Shown: positions 42,480 through 53,155, counted from the stretch's first letter. The stretch is DNA of 64,000 nt from Bremia lactucae (GCF_004359215.1 NC_090627.1:1337519-1401518); one strand, 5' to 3'. A program made the numbers and translations. Notes: generated from the letters alone by a model not told the origin.

Positions 42480-43875
42480 ACAACGAACAGGACTCGGAGA
42501 GCGAGAGACATCACGCGAGTAACGCGGATCCCTCAGCATTATCATCTTAAAAAGGTCCAAGCGAGTCTTCAGGCGTTCATAACTCTGACGAGCCTTCGCT
42601 CGGACATCATAAAGATCCGAGGTCAGTCGCGAGACTCGACCCTTAAATTCCGCAATACGTCGTTCGGAGTGCTTGACGCCTGTGACTGAACGGACGAAAG
42701 TGAGGTAGCCACGATAAGGTGGGCGAGATCGTCACTCCTATCGAGCGCCGCCTGCACTGATGGATGCGGGTGGGAATCAACGCTTCCTTGTTGGAAGGTT
42801 GTTTTTCGACCGCTCCGTGAGGCAAGGGTATCAGATCCTCGTCCAATGGAAAGGTTATCCAAAGAGTTTCGACTCGTGAGGATCGATCGATACCCTACGC
42901 ATTGATGTGCCCGACTTGGTAGCTGCCTATGAAAAGAAGCACCAGCTGAGGCCTCTTCGCTAGTCTCAAATGGACTAACAGAAGCAGCGTTGTGAGAAGA
43001 AACAGGGGGTACAGTACCGCCCATGATTTTTTTCACACGCAAGCGGGCGATATTAATTCGCTTCGACCGCTGTTTCATCGCATCGGAATGCGGGTGAATG
43101 CGGCGCAAGAATTCCGCATCGTGTTGATGGGCCAACACGACCAGAATCGGAAAAAATACGCCCAAGCGATTTACCCTGAGTTCTCCATGATTTAAAGACG
43201 TCATAATAATTATGAGCGTCTACAAGAGCGCGCTCTAGGAGCGACGCTTTTGGCCCATTTAATCGAGGCCGTTTAGATGGAGGGGGCATCTTTGGATTGC
43301 CACCCGTCACATAGCCATGTTCTAAACGACTGGCTTGTGACACCTACTGAGAACGTTCACGTGTCGTCGGCGGAGCTTTAGGCTCACAATTCTCTATGTC
43401 AGAACCATTATGGATAATGGTCTAAGCATAAGGCGTTGTGGTCTTACCCAACGAAGAAGCGGCTGCACATATATGCTTAGCGCTAATATTTATTGTCGCT
43501 GCACTATCCAGCCCAGACGACGAGGCAGCATTCGTTTTTGTTGCTGTCTCCATGTTGTGAGCCATGAGAGAAGTTTGATGGGCAATAATGCGCCATCATT
43601 CTTCCTCATGAGCTTGTTGTCCGCGTCACTACTATGAACTGACGGCGACGGTGTCGACTCATTGTAGTCGACAATGAGCAACGAATCAACATTCTCAATG
43701 TTAAAGTGGGATGGATCCTTAAGCTCCTTTAACGCGACAGTAACAGTAACTGTCAGCGTTTCGACTAAGGCATTGGACGCTGTCGGCGTGTTAATGCTGC
43801 GCGTGCGCGCTTTATGGGAGGTTGAGTGGGCGTCTTCACAGACGACCCACCAACATGGCCCCTTTTAGGTGGCAT
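42480..43875 (-). pseudogene. Antisense coiled-coil ORF of G1 (opposite to pol)
   Basis: Minus-strand coding potential running from an ATG at 43875 to about 42480, opposite to pol. In order: a basic start MPPKRGHVGG with PPIKRARA; after a shift, LVETLTVTVTVALKELKDPS; a Ser/Thr/Pro-rich stretch; a second basic cluster MPPPSKRPRLNGPK; LLERALVDAHNYYDVFKSW; after a shift, FFPILVVLAHQHDAEFL and a basic segment RSKRINIARLRVKKIM; and near 42650-42550 a charged coiled-coil, SERRIAEFKGRVSRLTSDLY and YERLKTRLDLFKM. I count at least three shifts and two TAG codons. It spans the chromodomain in antisense. The two basic clusters look like nuclear localisation signals. The order resembles the G3 antisense frame; function unknown. 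Confidence 0.55.
42760..42965 (+). pseudogene. G1 chromodomain
   Basis: From ATG 42760: NQRFLVGRLFFDRSVRQGYQ, then ILVQWKGYPKSFDS, a TGA in place of the following Trp codon, and a C-terminal helix DVPDLVAAYEKKH. This is a chromodomain with one nonsense change, and starts with the same MD..G.QRFLVE pattern as the G3 chromodomain. The opposite strand carries the antisense frame. Confidence 0.8.
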
Positions 43876-43989
43876 CTTTGGCGCCTTGTATGAAAACACA
43901 GGTCGCTAGAGTGAATGAGACAACTTGCGGCGTGTACGCAGTTCCTCCTTCCTCTTTCACAAATTTTAAAATGTAAATTCGTTCTTAAA

Positions 43990-44000
43990 GTGGGGGGTGG
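43990..44000 (+). other. Polypurine tract of G1
   Basis: GTGGGGGGTGG directly precedes the LTR start TGTAACGGGC, confirming that G1 runs on the plus strand and that its 3' LTR starts at 44001. Confidence 0.75.
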
Positions 44001-44070
44001 TGTAACGGGCTAAAGTCTTCCTAATGTAACACAGTCCCCGTTAAGTACATCTGGTGTACTTAACGGGGAT
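44001..44070 (+). repeat. G1 3' LTR, truncated
   Basis: Matches the first ~70 bases of the solo LTR at 15805 (TGTAACGGGCTAAAGT ... GTACTTAACGGGGAT) and then diverges completely. The remaining ~460 bases of the LTR are missing. Confidence 0.8.
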
Positions 44071-45811
44071 ATTCAGGAAAAATCATAATGTTGGGGTCAA
44101 CCCGACTGGCAACATAAGCTTGAATGTCTGATAACTTCCTAAAACAATTGAGAATTGCTATCTCCATTGCAACATATGTAATGATGGCTGTGACCCTGCT
44201 GAGCCACCAAAAGCCATACAATAGGAGCTACAAAAGCTTTGATACGGCAACCCAATGGACATCATAAAGTTGCAGGAAGACCCTGACGAAAATGAGGACC
44301 ACGAACAAATGATACAACTATCGAGAGGTTCCGCCAGCCCTGAGAGGAGATTGATGAAGATGATGCCAGCAAGCCGCTGATGCATAGATGTGCACTTGTG
44401 GCTCCAAAATATTAAGCTCTTCATGTTACATCAAAATCACACGGACCCTTTCTTATTAACAATTGTGTGATATGCAGGACAAAGCAAGGGAAAACCGGAA
44501 GCAGAAAAGAAACCGCGCTTAGCAATACGCAGCGCTTAGCAAAATATAGCAGAACCTTTGTAATGCTAATGTGATGGTATAATACCGTTTGTCTATAAAT
44601 TGGCATCCTTAATATTGGGAAAACAAATTTTACTACGTCTAAAACCCCTTAATACTGTAATTTTCTTATACTATTAAAATGTGCTTGGTCACTGCTCTAT
44701 AACTTAAGAGGGGTTGTTTGATAGAGACGGCTCAACCAACTTTAATCAAATATAATAACAGAGATGTTTTTTCCATGTATTGATTTGGTCCCATTAAGGA
44801 CAAGAAGTTGTTAAAACAGAGAATATATAAAAAGAGAGAGGCTTCAAAACCGAAAGGTTCTACTGTACGTTGACACCAGTGAAAATTTCTACGGCTAAGG
44901 CAATTTTTGAGTGGAAAGTTAAGAAAGTCGACAGGTCGAAACTGCGATGCAATGAATTGACTCGTAATTGTACAACTGCATGGAATCATACATTTTTAAA
45001 GGTTCAGCATCGACTATTTGTACAAATTCTTTAAAATTCACCCGACCTAGCACCATGATGATGATCCAATGGATTTATTTTGCAGCCCGGGTGACACCAC
45101 CCACGCCCGAATACTTAAATGCAGATGCTCCATTTCGCGAGCATCCGAATGGGTTTGATCTCGACCTGAACCACGTATGCCTATCAACGAGAAGATTAAC
45201 TCGTATCTACGACCCCATTTGAATAGAATTACAGGAATCCATCTTTGTATCACAAGTCATGCCCATCCGAGATTGACACAATTAAATTTCGAGCTTGCAA
45301 GCAATACTTCTCATTACTCTAACTACTCTAGTCAACAACGCGCTCTATGCCACCACAAGAAAGCAAATTGTGCCCGCTTCGATGTGACTTGGGCAAAAAT
45401 TGCGAGCGTAAGTAGTTCTTGGCGAAAAGAACCATTCAAATTCATTCCAAAGTGCGTCGATGCTTTGCCAATGTGCATAATTCGGGCTCAAAGACCGTTG
45501 TTCACATTCTCGCCTACCGGCACCGTTGGTATAATGGTTAGGATTCATCCTTTCCAAGCATAAGGTTGAAAAAAGTGCGAGCTGGTAACAAGGAGTTTTT
45601 GCTTTTTACCACCATGCAGTTTTCGAATTGCGTCGAAGCTGCGCCATCGTGCGCTGATTGTAAATCGGGCTACGATTGCGAGCTACTACCAAAGAAGTAT
45701 TGCCAATTTGAACCTTGCGAATGGTTTCAACACGCGTCGATCTTTCGTCGACGTATGAGACCCCTTGCGAGCCGAACGTGACGTGCGAGGTTTTATAAGT
45801 GGCTGCTTGCC
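44071..45811. other. Spacer with unidentified ORF remnants and a tRNA-like fragment
   Basis: 1.7 kb between G1 and G3. A plus-strand frame near 44180-44400 (PMDIIKLQEDPDENEDHEQM) looks like a decayed protein, unidentified. Frames 44968-45222 and 45177-45563 have no domain. At 45521-45563 GCACCGTTGGTATAATGGTTAGGA resembles the 5' half of a tRNA, with a good A-box, and TTTCCAA could be a Gly(UCC)-type anticodon loop, but no T-arm follows. Confidence 0.35.
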
Positions 45812-45816
45812 TGCAC
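45812..45816 (+). other. Target site duplication of G3 copy 1 (left)
   Basis: TGCAC, repeated at 53610-53614 directly after the other LTR. Confidence 0.85.
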
Positions 45817-46272
45817 TGTAACGGGGCACTACGACTTGAACTGTATCAGTACAAAACCACTTCGCACTGGTTCAGTTGCGAGTGGTGCCTTACGTTATTT
45901 CATGTACACTGGTAAGTGCAGAGGAAGACTTCTCTTTAAGGTGACTAGCTTAAAGAGGGTAGAATGAAAACTGTATTAATATATTTAAGTGTCTCTTTTT
46001 CTATCTTTGTGAATGCTAACTTAATTATAATCTAACACTAAACATGTCCTTGAATTCTTATCTCTATCTTTTCTGTAACTCTCTCTTTGATTACTCCTAC
46101 AGCTGATTAGTCTGCGGAATAAATACATACAATGGTCTATACCTATTTATGGATAAGTATTCTGAATATTACTATATAAAGTAATATCCTGCAAATATTA
46201 TCTACCTTTTAGATAATATATTAGTTAACAACCTTTAAGTGATAATTTCATGTAACGATACACCCCGCTACA
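45817..46272 (-). repeat. G3 copy 1, 3' LTR
   Basis: 456 bp with ends TGTAACGGGG and GCTACA; direct copy at 53156-53609. The pol strand is minus, so this is the 3' LTR. A minus-strand polypurine tract (AAGGGAGGGGTGA, about 46273-46286) adjoins it. Confidence 0.9.
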
Positions 46273-46406
46273 TCACCCCTCCCTTAAACGACAATCACTC
46301 TAACTGTCAATGGATGGAGTGGCCGCTATGTGACCACTTAGTTTTTAAAGCGATGTTGATTGGTCAGATCCATCATTTTTAATTCCATCGCATAAAGAAT
46401 CAACTC

Positions 46407-48006
46407 ATGCGGGGTGACGATAGTGCTGCGCCTTCGGCTGCAGTTCGTGCAGCCGCGGGTGACGCACTTTATCTCTTGAGGCAGACGGAACGTCTGCCGT
46501 AGTGTCTTCCAATCGCACAACACTTGATGTTGCGAGTGCACGTGGTGATTCACCACGTGAATACGACCCCTCTTCGGAGGTCGACTACGAATGCGAGTCG
46601 GATGAAATGGCCGACTCGGGGAGAATGGAACAGTCGCCTGATAGACGTCAGGCGGCTAACTATGAGCCTTCGAATGAGATGGCTCATTGTGAGAGACGAG
46701 TTAATAGTCTATTTGGATTCGACGATGAGCATGATTTCTCATCGCCCGTTCGATCCCCCATACGGTCACCTGCACGTGTTTCTGTGCAAGGTGATGACGA
46801 TGGCGTAAGCCATCGTAAGAAAAGTTCTTGTGGTACCCCTGCTTCAGTGGGTACCATTTAGGGGAGTGGAGACAATAAAATGACTCGTCTCGCCTCTGAA
46901 AAAAGCCGTGGCTTTTGCCAGAACGGCTAATCAAAAGCTTGTCTGGAGAATCTGCTCCTCACAATAAATATCCTTTATTTATTGCGATAAAGCTACATGG
47001 CCGTGATCCCAGCGCGAAGAATTTTTGCGCTGATAGAGAGTTTTACCTCGATGCTTTTCTTAAGCATCGATAGTTAAGTGGCAACAATAAGCGAGATAAA
47101 GTCTCGCTATGCAAGCCTGGAGCGCGTTCATTCGCAATGTCAAAGACATTGGACGCGAAGCCTGGCTTCAAAACTTAACCCGAATCGCGTTAAATTTGAG
47201 AAAAGAACTCCAACCGGTGCGAAGTATAAGTTGCATCGGTTGTTACGTGAGGCTGGGCTTCCATGCTTCACGTGGGGTGATCCCTGTCCGTGTTGTGTAG
47301 ACAACTCGAAGAGGGTAAAAAGGGATGTATATTCCCTTTCTTCGCCCTGGGGGAGGGCTCACATCTCTTATGAGATGCGTGACGCGATTGACGTTTTGCA
47401 ATCGATTTACACGCATAAGGGGCGCGTGTTTTCCGATGGGCCTTCTGAACCTTCGGATGGGTCTCGTCATACTGACGGACGAGGCCCTCAACGTCAGAAA
47501 TCAGCTGGGAACGAGGCTCCCAGCTGTCATGCGAATGTGGATAACCACGCCAGCGAACAAGATAACTCGTTCGCTGCCCCTTTACATCACGTTGGTTCTG
47601 GAATAGTTCCACAAGGAAACGCTGACCACCGTGGGAATCCACCAGTGCTTGTGGTGGAGAAGGGAAAATTAGATCCGAACCGTATGTCGGTTCTAATGTC
47701 GAGGATCGACAAAATCGATCACTTCCTCCATTATTTGGAGAAGGGACTTGACCACGAGCGCGGCAAGTGTCGCTCGTTGAAGCAGACGGTGCAGGCTCAC
47801 TATATCGAGCGGTTGAAAGACCCTTCGAAGAGTGCCTACTCCATGTTGAGTACGAACGGAAGTATCATGCTGTTCGCGATGAGCTGTCGTCAGCTAATCG
47901 TAGTTTCGAGGATATTCGGAACCGGTTTGAGAAACGTCAGATTCAACAAGAGAATCTGGTTCGCGATCACAAGAATCTTTTGGGGATTCTTGAAAAGGGT
48001 GGATAA
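46407..48006 (+). pseudogene. Antisense coiled-coil ORF of G3 copy 1 (opposite to pol)
   Basis: Plus-strand coding from ATG 46407 to ~48006, opposite to pol. Pieces in order: MRGDDSAAPSAAVRAAAGDA; 46502-46861 after a shift, with the acidic motif EVDYECESDEMADSG and QSPDRRQAANYEP; ~46890-47070 after another shift, with PERLIKSLSGE and NKYPLFIAIKLHG; the 359-residue frame from 47078 (YASLERVHSQCQRHW, TPTGAKYKLHRLLREAGLP, CFTWGDPCPCCVD, MRDAIDVLQSIYTHKGRVFS); and the end at 47830-48006 in a shifted frame with VEYERKYHAVRDELSSANRS and FEDIRNRFEKRQIQQENLV, a coiled-coil. The second G3 copy (60304-61721) has the same protein with different breaks. It overlaps the chromodomain and the linker to integrase in antisense. 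Not recognised as any known family. Confidence 0.65.
47453..47642 (-). pseudogene. G3 copy 1 chromodomain
   Basis: Frame from ATG 47642: GGQRFLVELFQNQRDVKGQ, SYLVRWRGYPHSHDSWEP, LISDVEGLVRQYDETHP. This is a full chromodomain with the aromatic positions and the WRGYP..DSWEP core kept. A basic tail to 47268 follows in the same frame. It is the last pol domain before the antisense-only region. Confidence 0.88.
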
Positions 48007-48569
48007 ATCCGTCCTCGGAAGAAGCCGCAAACTGATGGTACGGGCTGAGCCGAGTAACGTAAATCGTAGGATGCGTTCGCATCCTACGTGGCAATTCTAT
48101 TGTGTACGCATTGCCTCTGCGATGCAGTACACGGAAAGGACCAATCAACTTGGGTAGTAGTTTACTGCTACCCAAATTAGTGACTAATCGCTTAGGTAAG
48201 TTTACCGTAGAGAGTAGCACTAGATCATCAACTTTGAATGATGCCCATTTGCTCTTCCATGTTTGTCTGCATTCCGTTTATGTCGGTCCACTGCGTTAGC
48301 AATGGAATCCTGTACGAAACAAATTATTGATTCTTGAGCTAGCAGAAACTCTTCTGCTAACTCATTTGTTTTGTCTTTTTCAGTACGCGCTGTGCGCACT
48401 GCCATGAGACTTTTCTCATCTTCGATGTCGATTGCTTCGACATCGACATCAATCGCGTCGTTGTTAATTTCGACGCGTGATGACGATGAGCCAGAATTGG
48501 TTTTGCTCATGCGAGTCCCCCCCATTAAACTAGAGGATCCCTCTAATTGGGTGGGTATGCGAGCATGGA
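47894..48569 (-). pseudogene. G3 copy 1 integrase C-terminal part
   Basis: Frame 48525-48220 is an acidic/Ser-rich stretch (EINNDAIDVDVEAIDIEDE, LAEEFLLAQESIICFVQDSI, DRHKRNADKHGR), as seen between the core and the C-terminal domain in Gypsy integrase. Frame 48220-47894 has the SH3-like end: STVNLPKRLVTNLGSSKLLP, KLIGPFRVLHRRGNAYTIEL, HPTIYVTRLSPYH. Confidence 0.8.
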
Positions 48570-48968
48570 ATTCATGTTTTTGTTGACAGATTAAGCAAGA
48601 TTGTACATCTTGCTGCGGTACCAGAGTCGATTACGCTCCGAGTTGTGCCCGTGTCTTTATCGACACGGATTCAAACTCCATGAGTTACCCCGTGTATTTG
48701 TCTCGGATAGAAACCCAAGATTCACAGCAGTGTTCTTGCGAACCGTGTTTCGATCTCTCGGAACACGGATGACTATGTCAACATCCGATCACCCAGATAC
48801 GTATGGTCAAATAGAACGCGTAAATCGCGTCCTCGAAGAGATACTTCGAGGATACGTCCAATCGTATCCGAATTGGAGCGAGTTTTTACAGATGGTCGAA
48901 TTCGCCATCAATAATTCGGTGCATGCGTCCGCAACGCATACACCGTTCTTTGTGAATGGCTTACGCCA
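48570..48968 (+). pseudogene. Inverted integrase catalytic core in G3 copy 1
   Basis: The catalytic core lies on the plus strand here, while integrase parts on both sides are on the minus strand. It reads FVDRLSKIVHLAAVPESI, RVFVSDRNPRFTAVFLRTVF (second Asp), MTMSTSDHPDTYGQIERVNR, VLEEIL (Glu) and VEFAINNSVHASATHTPFF up to NGLRH. At 48969 the minus-strand sequence MDFVFGFPEDDHK (first Asp) resumes. In the second G3 copy the core is on the minus strand in normal order (62255-62796), so this ~400-bp segment has been inverted here. The element cannot be active. Confidence 0.88.
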
Positions 48969-49302
48969 TTGTTCTTGTGGTCGTCTTCGGGAAATCCAAA
49001 GACGAAGTCCATAGGTACGGACTGTTAACACTCTGCCGGAAGTGGTAGAGGTTGAAGAGGTGCACGGGATGAAGGGCTAGGCTTCACCTGTTGACATACC
49101 TCGCAAGCACGAATGTACTTGCTTCTAACAGATACTGGCGGGGCCAGTAAAAGTCGCGACTTACTGTGAGATAAATTTTCTCACGTCCAGGATGCCCACG
49201 TGTTGGTGCATCGTGACACTCATACATGATGCGCAAGCGCACATCATTGTGAGTTGGGACGACGACACGTGGAGTGTCGCCGGTAACGGCTGTGTAATAC
49301 AA
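48969..49302 (-). pseudogene. G3 copy 1 integrase N-terminal part
   Basis: Frame 49302-49084 has the zinc-binding region (RIMYECHDAPTRGHPGREKI, with the two His) and continues toward the first core motif MDFVFGFPEDDHK near 49010-48975. The CxxC half is degraded. Confidence 0.75.
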
Positions 49303-49396
49303 TAAGCCTCCACGCGTTGTGTATCGATCGGATGACGATCCATATAAAGCCGGTAGATCTTTAGAAAATTATCGGATGGATTCATTAAATGCTCCA

Positions 49397-51230
49397 TTAA
49401 ACGCAGAAGGTATTTTTTTCTGCGTAGGCTTTCTTTATGTCATCATCTAAGGTTGATGACGGAACACTCGTAATGAGTGTTGAAACAGTAAGATCACTTT
49501 CACTGTTGGGGTGCACTACTGACTCGAAATCGGGTCGGCTTGATAACGCATCAGCGACGACATAAAGTCGTCCGAGTTTATATTCGACGAAGAAATTATA
49601 CTCCGCGAAGAAGGATAGCCACCTCGCCATTCTTTGCGAGAGGTGTGGGCTGTTTACGGCCGTGCGTAATGACGCATGGTCCGTATATACGATGAACGGT
49701 CTATCTCCTAGGAGGTAGACCCTAAATTTAGCCAATGCATATTTCATGGCAAGGAGTTCCTTGTCATGCACTGGGTAATTGCGTTCAGCTGGTTGCAGCT
49801 GACGCGATTGGTAACAGACGACGCGCTCCGCGCCATCTGTATCGTATTGCATTAACGCGCAGCCGATTGCAAAATCGCTGGCGTTACAGACCACATGGAA
49901 TGTCTGTCTTGATTTGCAATCGCCAAGATGGGCGATTGCATCAAACTTTGCTGAAATTCTTTGAAGGAGCACTGACTTCAGCGTTCCATGGCCATTTATC
50001 GTCTTTTTTTCAAGAGACGAGAGAGATGAACTGTCATCTCGGCATAATTGCGGGAATACTTGTGCAAGTACGCCGCTAATCCAAGGAGCTTTCTAAGTCC
50101 CTTGACATCGACTGGTACTAACCAGTCGATAATAACCTTGATATTTTCGGGATCAGGGTGCACGCCGTGTTTGCCGACGATGCACCCAAGAAGAGGAATT
50201 TCGCTTGCAGGGAATATACACTTCTTGAGATTTGCATACAACTTATGCTTTCGCATAAGTGTAAGAACCTGACGAACGTGAGTTTTATGAACTTCCACGT
50301 CCGTCTTACCGTCCATGGCCCGGCTATGGACGAATACATCGTCGAAATAACTCGGTGCGAAATCCCGCACCGGTCTCAACAGATTTGTTACACATCTGTT
50401 GAATGTTGCAGGGGCGTTACTAAGCCCTTGATGCATCACTAGCAATTCTCAGAGCATCCCACTGGGGGTGCTCACTGCTGTGTAAGGGATGTCCCATTCA
50501 CGCATAAGACATTGATAGAACCCATCCATCAGATCGATAGACGAAAAGATCGTACTCTGAGACATACCATCTATGATTACGTCTTCTCTAGGTATCGGAT
50601 TTTGAGCCGGTACTGTTGCAGCATTCAGTTTGTTGAATGCGGCACTATCCGCCACCCCCTCTGGCCTTTCGCTCACAGAAGGTCGGAGAGCTATGTAGTG
50701 TAGGTTGACTCTCTTACATGGCCCGCTTTTACTTGATCGGTAAAGAATTTATCGATCGCAAGTACTTGTTCACGAGGCAGTGGCCACTGCTTCATGACAC
50801 AGTACTTCGGGCCCGGTTTGAGCTCGATCTCATTTCGGGTACCTTTATTCTTAGGGAACTCGCGTGGAACTGCTTCAGGGAATACATCCCTGAATACTAT
50901 TAAATCCTCGTATAGAGGATTTCCCTTGAGTGACTCCCAAGATTGAGTAGTGTATCTTTCAATCCGAGTCTTCACATCGAGGACACTTTCGTCCATCGAT
51001 GAGCTGCTGAGAACCCGTTCGTTCTCTGCAAAAATTACCGCTGACCGAATGTCGGCTACGTATTCGTCCTCTGTGACGAGTACGCAGATCTCCTTGATTT
51101 TACCACCATGCAAATCTCTTAAGAACCGCTTGGGTTCTAGGGCTGGTAATTGAGTTATCTCCGAAGTTAACTTCGGAGGCGCGTACAGATCAAGAGTATA
51201 AGCGCCTACTCTTGAGCCGTTATTAACCAA
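49397..51230 (-). pseudogene. G3 copy 1 reverse transcriptase and RNase H
   Basis: Frame 51230-50691 carries the linker and RT N-terminus (FRDVFPEAVPREFPKNKG, PKYCVMKQWPLPREQVLAID). Frame 50676-50449: NKLNAATVPAQNPIPREDVI, SSIDLMDGFYQCLMREWDI, TPSGML. Frame 50445-49996: HQGLSNAPATFNRCVTNLL, the intact active site SYFDDVFVHSR, then LYANLKKCIFPASEIPLLG and GLAAYLHKYSRNYAE. Frame 49972-49397 is RNase H: VVCNASDFAIGCALMQYD, YPVHDKELLAMKYALAKFR, FIVYTDHASLRTAVNSPHL, VVADALSSRPDFE. Breaks at ~50685, ~50447 and ~49985. Confidence 0.9.
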
Positions 51231-51235
51231 GACAT

Positions 51236-52190
51236 TTAATGTCTCGGTTTCTTCCTGGGATTCACAGGCTGCCGGGGGATTAATCCCTCGTGATCCAGAA
51301 GTCTAGTAACTTCAATTATTTGAGGAGATTTTTTCTCAAGTACGTGGGGACCTCTTCCCTCAACGTCTTCCGAATGTGATTGCGCTAACAGAGTTTGGTC
51401 CTCTACAGTCGACTCTCTACACGACCTAGGATTATCGTGTTGTCCCTTTAATGCAACCGGTATACTCCTTGAATGTCGCCCGCTAGGCGTACATTCATGT
51501 CTCAATCCACTCGACCTCTTCGAGTGGTGGACCTTCGGCGCTGCCTGTGCATTAACACAGCCGCCGGCAGCTGACTCCACAGTGTGATTGGGAATCACAT
51601 TGTGATCTTGTGCAGTTGTAATAACGACCGTACCACAAGTGAGGCCATTGCACTCACTCGAAGTACATCCACACGCTCCAAGACGTTCATCAGATGGCCA
51701 TCTGATGAACACATCTTTACGAATCGATGCTGCCAGATGATTCTTGGCTCATATTTTCTGAGCCAAGGTAAACCTAGGATGACATCAAATTTGTCATACA
51801 AATCCATACGATGAAATCATCATCATACTGTAAATCTCTTAACGTGTAGTGTGTTTCACTTCGCGTTTCTTTATGTTATCGATGCGCCTGTCGCTAGACG
51901 CACCGTCATCCTCGTTGAGGGGATGAAGCGATCAACATAATTGAGCTTACGACGCTCTAGTGGCTGGCGACGAATAAAGTTATTCGACGTTCCACAGTCC
52001 ACTAGGGCTCTAAGTGACAAATCATTTCTCAATTTGTTCAAGGTAATGAGGGATACCTCATCGCCAGGTGCAGAGACACATGATGATTATGTCTGGAGCA
52101 ACTTCAGTCGATAGATTTGCATATTCTCTTGAAATTGCTGGATCAGTAGGGCGTTGCACCCCTACTGACCCCGTCCGTCTTTTTGCGGTT
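51236..52190 (-). pseudogene. G3 copy 1 protease and linker
   Basis: Near 52000-51950 the minus strand reads SLRALVDCGTSNNFIRRQPL, the retropepsin active site with DCGT in place of DSGA; the catalytic Asp is kept. Frame 51807-51595 carries FDVILGLPWLRKYEPRIIWQ, matching the G1 and G2 proteases. Frame 51712-51236 is a hydrophilic linker rich in His/Ser/Arg toward RT. Confidence 0.78.
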
Positions 52191-52197
52191 CGCCTGG

Positions 52198-53120
52198 CTA
52201 TTGCGATTTCGCAACAACGTCGGACCCGCAACAATTGCCCTTTTTGGTATTAGGTCTATAGTAACGTTTAGTATTTCTCGGTACTAGGCGAGGAGCACTA
52301 CACTCGTGAGCGTAGTGTCCTAACTTTTGACAGCGATTGCATTTCTGCAATCGCTTTTTGTTCGCAAAGCGAGATTTCTCACTTTCGACATAAGAGAGGT
52401 CCATAGGTTCTGGACCTCCCAGTCGTGTCGTCTTGGACGACGATATGATGACGAGCTAGCTTGAGCCTAACTCAAGCTCAAGTCCGCCTGTTCCGCAACG
52501 GATATGCTTTTTCAAGCGTATCGAGTTCCGAGCGGAACAGGTGGGTCTTTACGGGACCATCCGTAAGACCTTGCAATAATACTGTAATCAACGTGTGTTC
52601 ATCGACTGGGTTGTTCGCGATACAACTCGCTAAGAGTCGTATGTGCTGGGCATAAGCGCGAACATCACGCTTGCTTTGCTTGAGCTTTAGAAGCTAGGAT
52701 CGAGCTCTGAATTCAGCCCTAGGCGGTTCAAACGTCTGTTTGCGCCGGGCTTTAAAGGCCCACTAGTGACCCAAAGACGTATAAGTCGCGCAACTTAAGG
52801 CCTAGTGCCTAAATTTGGCACGACCTGCCAGATTTGCTTGAGCGAATGCGACTTGCATTTGCTCGTCGATGATGTGACGTGCCCTTATGGCATCGTCCAA
52901 CTCGACAAACCATCTCAAAAGGAAGTCTTCTTCGACTCCCCTTTGCTTAGTGATGTCAATCTTTAAAGTTTCGGGACGACGCAAACGCGTCGTCCCAGGT
53001 ATAGAGGTCCGTACCAGTTTCAACCTCAACAGTTCTGTCCGTTAAGAGCCTTGCTGATTCAGCAAGGCTACTTTTTCCTTCATCTCGTCAAGTTTATGTT
53101 GTATGAACTTGGCGATGGCT
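52198..53120 (-). pseudogene. G3 copy 1 gag
   Basis: Starting just inside the 5' LTR: ~53130-53045 encodes a helix (HSAIAKFIQHKLDEMKEKVA), frame 53029-52802 the capsid start (PETLKIDITKQRGVEEDFLL, RWFVELDDAIRARHIIDEQM), and minus-strand text to ~52480 continues it (DGPVKTHLFRSELDTLEKA). Frame 52404-52198 has a complete zinc knuckle CNRCQKLGHYAHEC followed by a basic tail. Stops occur at several places between these parts. Confidence 0.8.
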
Positions 53121-53155
53121 GAATGGAGGGCATCTCTGTCGAAATTGGACAGAGG

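Noticed and set aside
44158..44424. Transposase-like ORF between G1 and G3
   Set aside because: Some acidic and helical text, but no catalytic motif or terminal repeats that I can identify; left as unassigned.
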